From contig CAVOGA010000001.1 in assembly GCA_963695135.1 (NCBI GenBank), positions 1,054,001-1,118,000 of the forward strand: a DNA stretch of 64,000 bases, given 5' to 3'. The stretch comes from Marinihelvus sp963695135. Its GTDB lineage: Bacteria > Pseudomonadota > Gammaproteobacteria > Xanthomonadales > SZUA-36. The stretch's first letter is position 1. The number at the start of each line of letters is the position of its first letter. The notes beneath the pieces are model-generated. The model was not told the DNA's origin. It was given only the letters and a program-made list of their open reading frames with translations, and did not search any database. This document shows, one piece after another, positions 40,235 through 48,583 of the stretch. The position numbers were made by a program, and so were the translations under genes.

Positions 40235-40396
40235 TGCAGGGCCTCCATGCTTGCCCGGTGTTTGCTTACCCGTCGTTTCAATCCCGCCCGGGACGGATCC
40301 ATCGGCGGCCCGACCGGAGCGCAGGGCGCAGTATAGCAATCCTACGCCAGCCGCAGGCGCCCCCGCCATGGGCCTGTCAACCGCGGGCGGGGCGTT

Positions 40397-40425
40397 TTGA
40401 TTTGCGCCCCGAAACCTAGGACAAT
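40397..40425 (+). promoter_or_regulatory. Putative sigma-70 promoter of sucCD
   Basis: TTGATT (40397-40402) and GACAAT (40420-40425) are separated by 17 bases, 90 bases upstream of the sucC ATG. The whole 281-base gap between pilS and sucC (40235-40515) is a divergent promoter region; it contains no gene I can support. Confidence 0.45.
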
Positions 40426-40515
40426 AGCGGACTGTTTCGGCGCTTCGCGGGTCCCCGCGCCCGGCGCCGGTTTTGTGACTGCAGGCAACCTGCTGGGTTG
40501 CACCAGGGAGACCCG

Positions 40516-41709
40516 ATGAATTTTCACGAGTACCAGGCGAAGGAGCTCTTCGCCAGCTATGGCATTCCCGTTCCGGCGGGCATTAATGCCACGAGCCCCG
40601 AGCAGGCGGTGGAAGCCGCCCGCGAACTGGGTGGCGATATGTGGGTGGTCAAGGCCCAGGTCCACGCCGGTGGGCGTGGCAAGGCGGGCGGCGTCAAGCT
40701 GGTCCGCAGCCTGGACGAGGTCCGCGCCGAGGCCGGGCGCATGCTGAACATGTCCATCACCACCTACCAGACCGGCGGGCGCGCCCTGCCGGTGGACAGC
40801 GTGCTGATCGCCGAGGCCACGGACATCGAGACGGAGCTGTACCTGTCCGCCCTGGTTGACCGCGGTCACCGTTGCGTGACCTTCATGGGCTCTGCGGCCG
40901 GTGGTGTGGATATTGAGCAGGTGGCCGCCGATACGCCGGAGAAGATCGTCAACGTGCGCATCAACAACACCTCGGGCTTCCTGCCTTACCACGCCCGCAA
41001 GATGGGCTTCGGCATGGGTCTGTCCGCCAAGCACGTCAAGCAGCTGACCAAAATCATGTCGGCGCTCTACGACCTGTTCAAGGACAAGGACCTGAGCCTG
41101 GTGGAGGTCAATCCGCTGATCATCGACGGCAACGACGACCTGATCGCCCTGGATGCAAAAATCAACGCGGACGAGAACGCCCTGTTCCGCCACCCGGATC
41201 TGGAGGCCATGCGCGACGAGGCCCAGGAAGACCCGACCGAGGTCGAGGCCAGCCGCCACGACCTGAACTACGTCACCCTGGACGGCAACATCGCCTGCAT
41301 GGTGAACGGCGCCGGCCTGGCCATGGCGACCATGGACGTGATCAAGCTTAACGGCGGCGAGCCGGCCAACTTCCTCGACGTCGGCGGCGGCACCAATGCC
41401 GAGCGCGTCAAGGAGGCCTTCAAGCTGATCCTGTCCGGCGACAACGTGGAAGCCATCCTGGTGAATATTTTCGGCGGCATCGTGCGCTGCGACCTGATCG
41501 CCGAGGGCATCATGCAGGCGGTGGCCGAGGTTGGTGTCGAGGTGCCCGTGGTGGTGCGCCTGGAAGGCACGAACGCGGAACAGGGCCGCCAGATGCTGGC
41601 CGACAGCGATCTGACCATCATCCCGGCCGTCGATCTGAACGATGCGGCGCAGCGGGTCGTTGCCGCGGCGAAAAATGCCCAGGCACAAGCAGCGGGAGAC
41701 AGCGCATGA
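40516..41709 (+). CDS. sucC: Succinyl-CoA synthetase beta subunit (ADP-forming)
   Basis: SucC pairs with SucD to convert succinyl-CoA to succinate with formation of ATP or GTP in the TCA cycle. The 397-residue ATP-grasp protein starts MNFHEYQAKELFASYGIPVP. It has VVKAQVHAGGRGKAGGVKL, EVNPLIIDGNDDLIALDAKI with the magnesium residues, and LDVGGGTNAERVKEAFK and VNIFGGIVRCDLIAEGI in the C-terminal domain. ATG 40516 has a GGGAG ribosome site and begins the family N-terminus; an in-frame TTG lies 18 bases earlier. Confidence 0.97.
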   Translation: MNFHEYQAKELFASYGIPVPAGINATSPEQAVEAARELGGDMWVVKAQVHAGGRGKAGGVKLVRSLDEVRAEAGRMLNMSITTYQTGGRALPVDSVLIAEATDIETELYLSALVDRGHRCVTFMGSAAGGVDIEQVAADTPEKIVNVRINNTSGFLPYHARKMGFGMGLSAKHVKQLTKIMSALYDLFKDKDLSLVEVNPLIIDGNDDLIALDAKINADENALFRHPDLEAMRDEAQEDPTEVEASRHDLNYVTLDGNIACMVNGAGLAMATMDVIKLNGGEPANFLDVGGGTNAERVKEAFKLILSGDNVEAILVNIFGGIVRCDLIAEGIMQAVAEVGVEVPVVVRLEGTNAEQGRQMLADSDLTIIPAVDLNDAAQRVVAAAKNAQAQAAGDSA

Positions 41710-42578
41710 GCGTCCTGGTCAACAGCGAAACCAAGGTCATCTGCCAGGGCATCACCGGCAGCCAGGGCACCTTCCACTCGGAGCAGGCGCTGGCCTACGG
41801 CACCAAACTCGTGGGCGGTGTGACGCCGGGCAAGGGCGGCCAGTCGCACCTCGGCCTGCCGGTGTTCGACACGGTGGCCGACGCGGTCGCCGAGACCGAC
41901 GCGGACGCGTCCGTCATCTACGTGCCCCCGCCCTTTGCGGCGGACGCGATCCTCGAGGCCGCCGATGCGGGCATCAAGCTGATTGTCGCCATCACCGAGG
42001 GTATCCCGGTGCACGACATGATGAAGGTCAAGGCGGTGCTGTCGGAGATGGACGACACGCGGCTGATCGGCCCGAACTGCCCCGGCATCATCACGCCGGG
42101 CGAGTGCAAGATCGGCATCATGCCCGGCTCCATCCACGAGAAAGGCAAGGTCGGTGTCGTGTCCCGCTCGGGAACCCTGACCTACGAGGCGGTTTTCCAG
42201 ACCACCCAGGCGGGCCTGGGGCAGACCACCTGCATCGGTATCGGCGGTGACCCGATCCACGGCATGAACTTTATCGATGCGCTGCGCCTGTTCCAGGACG
42301 ATCCGGCGACCGAGGGCATCATCATGGTCGGCGAGATCGGCGGCACGGCCGAAGAAGAAGCGGCCGAGTTCATTTCCGATTACGTGAGCAAGCCGGTGGC
42401 GGCCTACATCGCCGGCGTTACCGCACCGCCCGGCAAGCGCATGGGCCACGCGGGCGCCATCATCGCCGGTGGCAAGGGCACGGCGGAAGCCAAGTTCGCC
42501 GCCCTGCGCGAGGCCGGTGTCAGCACGGTCAATTCCCCCGCTGACCTGGGTCGCGCGATCAGTGAGGCCCTGGCATAG
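41706..42578 (+). CDS. sucD: Succinyl-CoA synthetase alpha subunit
   Basis: SucD binds CoA and carries the phosphohistidine of succinyl-CoA synthetase. The 290-residue protein has VICQGITGSQGTFHSEQAL, VTPGKGG, IVAITEGIPVHDM and RLIGPNCPGIITPGECKIGI. The active histidine is in GAPPGKRMGHAGAI-like PPGKRMGHAGAIIAGGKGTA. It overlaps sucC by 4 bases. The pair is complete and frame-clean. Confidence 0.98.
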   Translation: MSVLVNSETKVICQGITGSQGTFHSEQALAYGTKLVGGVTPGKGGQSHLGLPVFDTVADAVAETDADASVIYVPPPFAADAILEAADAGIKLIVAITEGIPVHDMMKVKAVLSEMDDTRLIGPNCPGIITPGECKIGIMPGSIHEKGKVGVVSRSGTLTYEAVFQTTQAGLGQTTCIGIGGDPIHGMNFIDALRLFQDDPATEGIIMVGEIGGTAEEEAAEFISDYVSKPVAAYIAGVTAPPGKRMGHAGAIIAGGKGTAEAKFAALREAGVSTVNSPADLGRAISEALA

Positions 42579-42590
42579 CCTGTTAAAACT

Positions 42591-42617
42591 GGGCGCCCGG
42601 CAAGCTGCCCGGGCGCC
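42591..42617 (+). terminator. GC-rich hairpin after sucD
   Basis: GGCGCCCGG (42592-42600) pairs with CCGGGCGCC (42609-42617) around an 8-base loop, 13 bases after the sucD stop. No U tract follows, so it may act as an mRNA 3'-end stabiliser or a Rho-assisted end rather than a classical terminator. Confidence 0.5.
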
Positions 42618-42668
42618 ACGTTGCAGGCCGCCACGTCGCCTGTCGTCACGTCATGGGGCGCCGTGCTG

Positions 42669-44284
42669 ATGCGCCTGGCCCTGGCCCAGCAGGATTTCCT
42701 GGTCGGGGATGTGCCCGGCAATGCGCAGCGCGCGCTGCGTTCCATCGCCGAGGCCCGTGCGGCCGGCGCCCGGTTGCTGATCTTTCCGGAACTGGCCCTG
42801 ACCGGTTACCCGCCGGAGGACCTGCTCCTGCGGCCGGGTTTCATGCGCCAGGTCCACGAGCAGCTTGCAGCGCTGACGGCACAGGTCAGCGGCATCGACG
42901 TGTTGCTCGGCCACCCCTGGCTGGAGGACGGCAAGCGCTACAACAGCGCCAGCTGGCTCCGCGACGGGCGTCTGCTCGGCCGCTATCACAAGCATTTGCT
43001 GCCCAATTACGCGGTCTTTGACGAGGCGCGATACTTCACCGCCGGCACCGAGCCGCTGGTGATCGAGTGCGGCGGCGTGCGCTGCGGCGTGCTGATCTGC
43101 GAGGATGCCTGGCAGCCGGGCCCGGCCGCGCCTGGCGCGCGAGGCGGGCGCCGAGCTGCTGCTGGTGCCCAATGCCTCACCCTACCGGGATGACAAGCAG
43201 GCGGCGCGCACCGCGGTGTTTGCCGAACGCGCCCGCGATACCGCCCTGCCGATCGTCTACTGCAACCTGGTGGGCGGCCAGGACGAACTGGTATTCGATG
43301 GCCGCTCGGTGCTGGTTGGCGCGGACGGGCGGCAGCTCGCCCGCGGGCCGCTGTGTGAGGACCAGCTGCTGCTGGCGGACTACGACCGGGACAGCGGCGC
43401 ATTTCTTGCCGAAGACTGGCCGGCGCCGCCGGAGGTGCAGGAAGCAGAGTGGTACCGCGTGCTGGAGCGGGGCCTGCGTGATTACGTGCACAAGAACGGC
43501 TTCTCCGACGTGGTGTTCGGGCTCTCCGGCGGCGTCGACTCGGCCCTGACCCTGGCGCTGGCGGTGGATGCGTTCGGCCCCGAACGGGTGCACGGCGTGA
43601 TGATGCCGTCGCGGCATACCTCGCAGCTGAGCCTGGACCTGGCCCGTGAGCAGGCCGAAACCCTCGGTGTGGACTACCGCACGATTGATATCGAGCCGGC
43701 CTATCGAGGCCCTGGTGGCGGGGCTGGCCCCGTCTTTTGCCGGCGTTGATGAAGATGTCACCGAGGAAAACCTGCAGGCGCGGATCCGCGGCAACCTGGT
43801 CATGGCGCTGTCCAACAAGTTTGGCTGGCTGCCGCTGGCGACCAGCAACAAGAGTGAGCTGGCGGTGGGCTACAGCACCATCTACGGCGACATGTGCGGC
43901 GGCTTCTCACCGCTGAAGGACTGCCTCAAGACGCGCGTCTACGACCTGTGCCGCTGGCGCAACAGCCTGTCCCCGGCGATTCCCCAGGCGGTTATCGACC
44001 GCCCGCCGTCCGCGGAGCTGCGGCCCGGTCAGCAGGACCAGGACAGCCTGCCGCCCTACGAGGTGCTGGACCAGGTGCTGCACCGCTTCGTGGACCAGGA
44101 CTGGTCCATCCACGACATCGTGGCGGAGGGTTTTGACGAGGCCATGGTGCGCCGGGTGGCCGGGCTGGTGCTGATCAATGAGTACAAGCGCCGCCAGGGC
44201 GCGCCGGGAACGCGGATTACCTCGAGGGGTTTCGGGCGGGACCGCCGTTACCCGATGACTTCGGGGTGGCGCGAGGCGCCCTGA
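42669..44284 (+). CDS. nadE: Glutamine-dependent NAD+ synthetase (two frameshifts)
   Basis: NadE amidates nicotinic acid adenine dinucleotide to NAD using glutamine. The N-terminal nitrilase-like glutaminase domain has the catalytic triad Glu in LLIFPELALTGYPPEDLL, Lys in RYHKHLLPNY and Cys in GVLICEDAWQPG. The synthetase domain has VVFGLSGGVDSALTLALAVD and NLVMALSNKFGWLPLATSNKSE (in part), then GDMCGGFSPLKDCLKTRVYDL. The frame breaks near 43120 (to RPRLAREAGAELLLVPNAS) and 43702 (to IEALVAGLAPSFAGVDEDVT), each repaired by one base removal. The restored length is about 538 residues. Confidence 0.95.
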
Positions 44285-44326
44285 CGCTGAATCACAGCCT
44301 GCTGCGCAGGCCGGCAGAATGCCGGC

Positions 44327-45169
44327 TCAGTCGTCCCCGAAGGGCCACAGTTTCGAAAAGAAGCCCTTTTTCTCGGTTTGCCCGGTCACGTAGGGGTGGC
44401 CGGGATAGTTGTACTCGAGAACTTCCAGGGAACTCTCCGCCAGTTCCGGCATGTCGAGCTCCGAGTACGCCTCGTGCAGAAGCGCCAGCGCAGCGGCGTC
44501 CTCCGGTGAGCCGGGATAGGTCTGTAACAGGTAGCGGGCGCGGTTGGCGGCCGCCACGTAGGCGCCGCGGCGCATGTAGTAGCTGGCCACGTCGATTTCG
44601 TAGTAGGACAGGTTGTTGCGCAGGAAGACCATGCGCTGGCGCGCGTCCGGGCAGTAGCGGCTGTCCGGAAAACGCCGGCACAACTCATCGAAGTCCTGGA
44701 AGGCTTCGAGCGCCAGGCTCTGGTCGCGGTCGCGAACGCGGCTTGGCATGAGGCGCTCCAGGAAACCCACGCGCTCGTCGTAGTTGGTCAGGCCGCGGAT
44801 GTAGAAGGCATAGTCGATGTTCGGATGCGTCGGATACATGCGGATAAAGCGGTCCGCGGTGGCCAGGGCCTGTTCCGGCTGTCCCGCCTTGTAGAAGGCG
44901 TAGGCCATTTCCAGCTGCGCCTGTTCTGCGTAGCGTCCGAACGGAAAGCGGGTCTGCAGCGCGCGGTATTCCCGCACGGCGGCCGCGTAGTTGCCGCCAT
45001 CCAGCTTGCTCTTTGCCGAGGTGTAGAGCTCTTCCGCGGTGCGGGTATCCAGCTTCTCTTCCCTGTTGCAGCCGCTGAGGCCAAGGGCCAGGGCCAGCAG
45101 CAGCAGGATCAGCAAGCGCGGCACAGCGACGTGACGCATGGAAGACAGGGACAATGGATTCATGGGCAT
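44327..45169 (-). CDS. bamD: Outer-membrane assembly lipoprotein BamD
   Basis: BamD is an essential BAM-complex lipoprotein that inserts beta-barrel proteins in the outer membrane. The 280-residue precursor has a signal sequence LLILLLLALALGLSGC, with lipidation at the Cys. Tetratricopeptide-like repeats follow: AEELYTSAKSKLDGGNYAAA, RFPFGRYAEQAQLEMAYAFY and FIRMYPTHPNIDYAFYIRGL. The C-terminus reads FFSKLWPFGD. Internal starts at 45163 and 45139 are also possible. It is divergent from rluD, the usual arrangement. Confidence 0.96.
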   Translation of the reverse strand: MPMNPLSLSSMRHVAVPRLLILLLLALALGLSGCNREEKLDTRTAEELYTSAKSKLDGGNYAAAVREYRALQTRFPFGRYAEQAQLEMAYAFYKAGQPEQALATADRFIRMYPTHPNIDYAFYIRGLTNYDERVGFLERLMPSRVRDRDQSLALEAFQDFDELCRRFPDSRYCPDARQRMVFLRNNLSYYEIDVASYYMRRGAYVAAANRARYLLQTYPGSPEDAAALALLHEAYSELDMPELAESSLEVLEYNYPGHPYVTGQTEKKGFFSKLWPFGDD

Positions 45170-45276
45170 TCCGGCGGTTCAGGCATAACGGGTGCAGCGC
45201 CGGCCATCATAGCCCATCAGGTTTTCTTTCACTAGCTCGGGGCGCCGCCTACAATGCCGGTTCCAGGGGGTACGTC

Positions 45277-46229
45277 ATGGCACAGCGCATCGCGCATGAT
45301 CTGCAAATCGACCGGCGGCACGCCGGGGCAAGGCTGGACCAGGTAGCCGGGGAGCTGCTGCCGGACTATTCGCGCGCCCGTTTGCAGAAGTGGATTCGTG
45401 ACGGCGCCCTGACGATCGATGGCCGGCAGGTCAAGCCCAGCCAGCGCCTTGCCGGCGGCGAGCACCTGCTGCTCGACGCGGAACTGGAGCTCGAAGGTGA
45501 GGTCACCGCGCAGTCGCTGCCCCTGGAAATTATTTTCGAGGACGATGACCTGCTGGTGATCAACAAGCCGGCCGGGCTGGTGGTTCATCCGGCAGCCGGC
45601 CATCCGGACGGCACGCTGCAGAATGCTTTGCTCTTTCACCGCCCCGCGCTGGAAACCCTGCCGCGTGCGGGCATTGTGCATCGTCTCGACAAGGAAACCA
45701 CCGGGGTCATGGTGGTCGCCGGCAGCCTGCGCGCACACACCAGCCTGGTCAGCCAGTTGCAGGACCGCAGCATGAGCCGCGTCTACGAGTGCGTGGCAGA
45801 GGGCGTGGTGGCCGGGCCCGGTACGATTGACGCGCCCATCGGGCGGCATCCGCGCGACCGCATCCGCATGGCCGTGGTGGACGGGGGCAAGCCGGCTGTG
45901 AGCCACTACCGTGTCCTCGAAGCCTTTCCGGAATTTACCCGCCTGGAGGTCTCCCTGGAGTCCGGGCGTACCCACCAGATACGCGTTCACCTGCAGCATC
46001 TTGGCCACCCCCTGGTTGCCGATCCGCTGTACGGCTCAAAGACCAGTCGTGGTATGAAGCTGCAAGCGCCGCTGCAGGAGGCGTTCATGGCCCTGGGCCG
46101 CCAGGCGCTGCATGCCCGCACGCTGCGCCTGAATCATCCGGCGGTAGCAGCCCGCGCCGCTTTGATGCGCCGCTGCCGGCTGACTTTGAGGCGCTGCTGC
46201 AGGCGCTGCGCGAGGATGCGGCCTCATGA
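45277..46229 (+). CDS. rluD: 23S rRNA pseudouridine(1911/1915/1917) synthase RluD (frameshifted)
   Basis: RluD makes pseudouridines in helix 69 of 23S rRNA. ATG 45277 starts an N-terminal S4 domain (ARLDQVAGELLPDYSRARLQ). The catalytic domain has INKPAGLVVHPAAGH and the aspartate motif GIVHRLDKETTGVMVVA. ESGRTHQIRVHLQHLGHPLV and DPLYG are also present. Near 46142 the frame is off by two: deleting two bases gives NHP-GSSPRRFDAPLPADFEALLQAL and a TGA at 46227-46229. That stop overlaps pgeF, as is common. Confidence 0.95.
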
Positions 46230-46966
46230 CCTTGCGGGTACAGCCGGACTGGCCTGCGCCGCCCGTGGTGCGGGCTTTCGTAACGACCCGCGAGGGTGGC
46301 GTCAGCGCGGGTGGCTATGCGAGCCTCAACCTCGGCGCGGCCACCGGTGATGATCCGGCCTGCGTGGCGGAGAACCGCCGCCGCTTTGCGCTCTCGCTGC
46401 CGTCCGAACCCGGCTGGCTGAAGCAGGTGCATGGCGCCCGCGTGATCCGGCGTGAGGTCTGGTCCGGCAGTGACAACGAGGCCGATGCGGCCTGGTGCGC
46501 CACGCCCGGCCTGGCCTGCACCGTGTTGACCGCCGATTGCCTGCCGGTGCTGTTCTGTGACCTGGACGCGCAGGTGGTGGCCGCCGCGCATGCGGGCTGG
46601 CGCGGCCTGCTGGCCGGGGTGCTGGAGAACACCGTCGCCGCCATGCCGGTGGAGCCGCGGCGGCTGCTGGCCTGGATCGGTCCGGGCATCGGCGTCGCTG
46701 CCTACGAGGTCGGGGCGGCCTTTCGTGATGACTTCATCAAGCAACTGCCCTGGCTGAAAACCGGTTTTGAAACCATCAACGGCAGCGTGCATGCGGACCT
46801 GGCCGCTATTGCCCGCGCCTTGCTGAACCGCGCCGGCGTCAAGGCCGTTCACGGCGGCAGTTTCTGCACTTACACTGATTCGCAACGCTTTTTTTCCCAC
46901 CGCCGCAATCCGCAGGGTGGGCGCATGGCCAGCACGATCTGGCTGCAGGGCACAGGCGCCAGGTAG
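46226..46966 (+). CDS. pgeF: Purine nucleoside phosphorylase / peptidoglycan-editing factor PgeF (YfiH)
   Basis: This DUF152/laccase-like protein has been assigned purine nucleoside phosphorylase and peptidoglycan-precursor editing roles in other bacteria. The 246-residue product has FVTTREGGVSAGGYASLNLG, KQVHGARVI, TADCLPVLFCD and AAAHAGWRGLLAGVLENTVA, which hold the zinc-binding His, Cys and His. GPGIGVAAYEVG and CTYTDSQRFFSHRR are also conserved. It overlaps rluD by 4 bases. Confidence 0.95.
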   Translation: MTLRVQPDWPAPPVVRAFVTTREGGVSAGGYASLNLGAATGDDPACVAENRRRFALSLPSEPGWLKQVHGARVIRREVWSGSDNEADAAWCATPGLACTVLTADCLPVLFCDLDAQVVAAAHAGWRGLLAGVLENTVAAMPVEPRRLLAWIGPGIGVAAYEVGAAFRDDFIKQLPWLKTGFETINGSVHADLAAIARALLNRAGVKAVHGGSFCTYTDSQRFFSHRRNPQGGRMASTIWLQGTGAR

Positions 46967-47064
46967 CCTTGCCAAACCCCTTGAAGCAGGCAATCAAGAA
47001 CGTAGCAATGACGCCATGACGAACCGTAACTCAGCCGATCGACACCTGCCCGGAGCGCCGCATC

Positions 47065-48573
47065 ATGTTTGAAGTACCACCTTTTGTCCTGCACGCCCTG
47101 GAGTGGATGGCCACCCTGTTTGTCTTCGCGGTGGGCACCGGCCTGCTGATCCTCCTCGCGAGCTATCTTTTCGACAAGTACCAGACCACCGACACGATTC
47201 GCCGGAATTACCCGGTGGTGGGCCGCTTCCGCGGCTTTTTTACCCACCTGGGCGAGTTTTTCCGCCAGTATTTCTTTGCCATGGACCGCGAGGAGCTGCC
47301 CTTCAACCGGGCGCAGCGCAACTGGGCGGACCGGGCATCCAAGGATGAAAACAACACGGGCGCTTTCGGTTCGACCAAGAACCTCTGGCCGGAAGGCACG
47401 GTAATGTTCGCCAACTGCATGTTTCCCCAGCTGGACGAGGAAATCCGCGATGTGACGCCCATCCTGTTCGGGCCGAACGCCCGGCAGCCCTACAGCACCG
47501 ACGCCTATTTCAATATCTCCGCCATGAGCTACGGCGCCCTGTCCCGTCCCGCCGTCCGGGCCCTGTCGCGCGGCGCGAAAATGGCGGGCATCTGGCTCAA
47601 CACCGGCGAGGGCGGCCTGGCGCCCTGGCACCTGGAAGGCGACTGCGATGTGATTTTCCAGATCGGCACCGCCAAGTACGGCGTGCGCGACGCGCATGGC
47701 GGGCTGGATGACGAGAAGCTCAGGGCGATCGCTGAAAAGCCGCAGGTGAAGATGATCGAGCTGAAGCTCTCGCAGGGCGCCAAGCCCGGCAAGGGGGGCA
47801 TTCTGCCGGCCGCCAAGGTGACCGAGGAAATCGCCGCGATCCGCGGTATTCCCGTGGGCCAGGCGTCCATCAGTCCGAACCGGCATCCGGAGATCAGCTC
47901 GCTCGGCGACCTGCTCGACATGATCAACCATATTCGCGACGTCAGCGGCCTGCCCACCGGCTTCAAGGCGGTCATCGGGGCCTATGGCTGGATGGACGAG
48001 TTCTTCCGGCTGATTCACGAGCGCGGACTGGAGTCAGCGCCGGACTTCATTACCGTGGACTCGGGCGATGGCGGCACCGGGGCGGCGCCGCAGCCGCTGA
48101 TGGACGAAATGGGCCTGCCGATTCGCGAGTCGCTGCCCATGCTGGTGGACAAGATCAACGAGTACGGCCTGCGCGGCCGCATCCGGGTCATCGCCTCGGG
48201 CAAACGGGTGACGCCCTCGGAAGTGGCCTGGGCCCTGTGCGCCGGCGCGGACGTGGTGAATTCCGCGCGCGGTTTCATGTTTGCGCTGGGCTGCATCCAG
48301 GCCATGAAATGCAACCGCAACACCTGTCCCACGGGTATCACCACGCACGACAAGCGCCTGCAGCGGGGCCTGGACCCGGCCGACAAGGCCGTGCGGGTCG
48401 CCAACTACGCGAAAAACATGATGAAAGAGGTGGCGATCATTTCCCATTCCTGCGGCGTTCCTGAGCCCCGGCGCCTGAAGCGGTATCACGCCAGGGTGGT
48501 GACCGCGAACGGCCTGTCCGTGGCCCTCAGCGAGTTGCATCCGCCGGTGGAAACCCGGCCGGAGTACGCATAG
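47065..48573 (+). CDS. FMN-binding glutamate synthase family protein, membrane-anchored
   Basis: The 502-residue product resembles the central FMN and Fe-S domain of glutamate synthase. It begins with an N-terminal transmembrane helix (about residues 14-34, ATLFVFAVGTGLLILLASYL), which places the domain at the membrane. ISAMSYGALSRPAVRALSRG, NTGEGGLAPWHLEGDCDVIF and FITVDSGDGGTGAAPQPLMD match the synthase barrel, and a cysteine cluster C-x5-C-x4-C (CIQAMKCNRNTCPTGI) would bind a 3Fe-4S cluster. The glutaminase half is absent. Its physiological substrate is not known to me. It lies 10 bases upstream of the GDPD gene, possibly co-transcribed. Confidence 0.9.
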   Translation: MFEVPPFVLHALEWMATLFVFAVGTGLLILLASYLFDKYQTTDTIRRNYPVVGRFRGFFTHLGEFFRQYFFAMDREELPFNRAQRNWADRASKDENNTGAFGSTKNLWPEGTVMFANCMFPQLDEEIRDVTPILFGPNARQPYSTDAYFNISAMSYGALSRPAVRALSRGAKMAGIWLNTGEGGLAPWHLEGDCDVIFQIGTAKYGVRDAHGGLDDEKLRAIAEKPQVKMIELKLSQGAKPGKGGILPAAKVTEEIAAIRGIPVGQASISPNRHPEISSLGDLLDMINHIRDVSGLPTGFKAVIGAYGWMDEFFRLIHERGLESAPDFITVDSGDGGTGAAPQPLMDEMGLPIRESLPMLVDKINEYGLRGRIRVIASGKRVTPSEVAWALCAGADVVNSARGFMFALGCIQAMKCNRNTCPTGITTHDKRLQRGLDPADKAVRVANYAKNMMKEVAIISHSCGVPEPRRLKRYHARVVTANGLSVALSELHPPVETRPEYA

Positions 48574-48583
48574 CGGCGGCGAT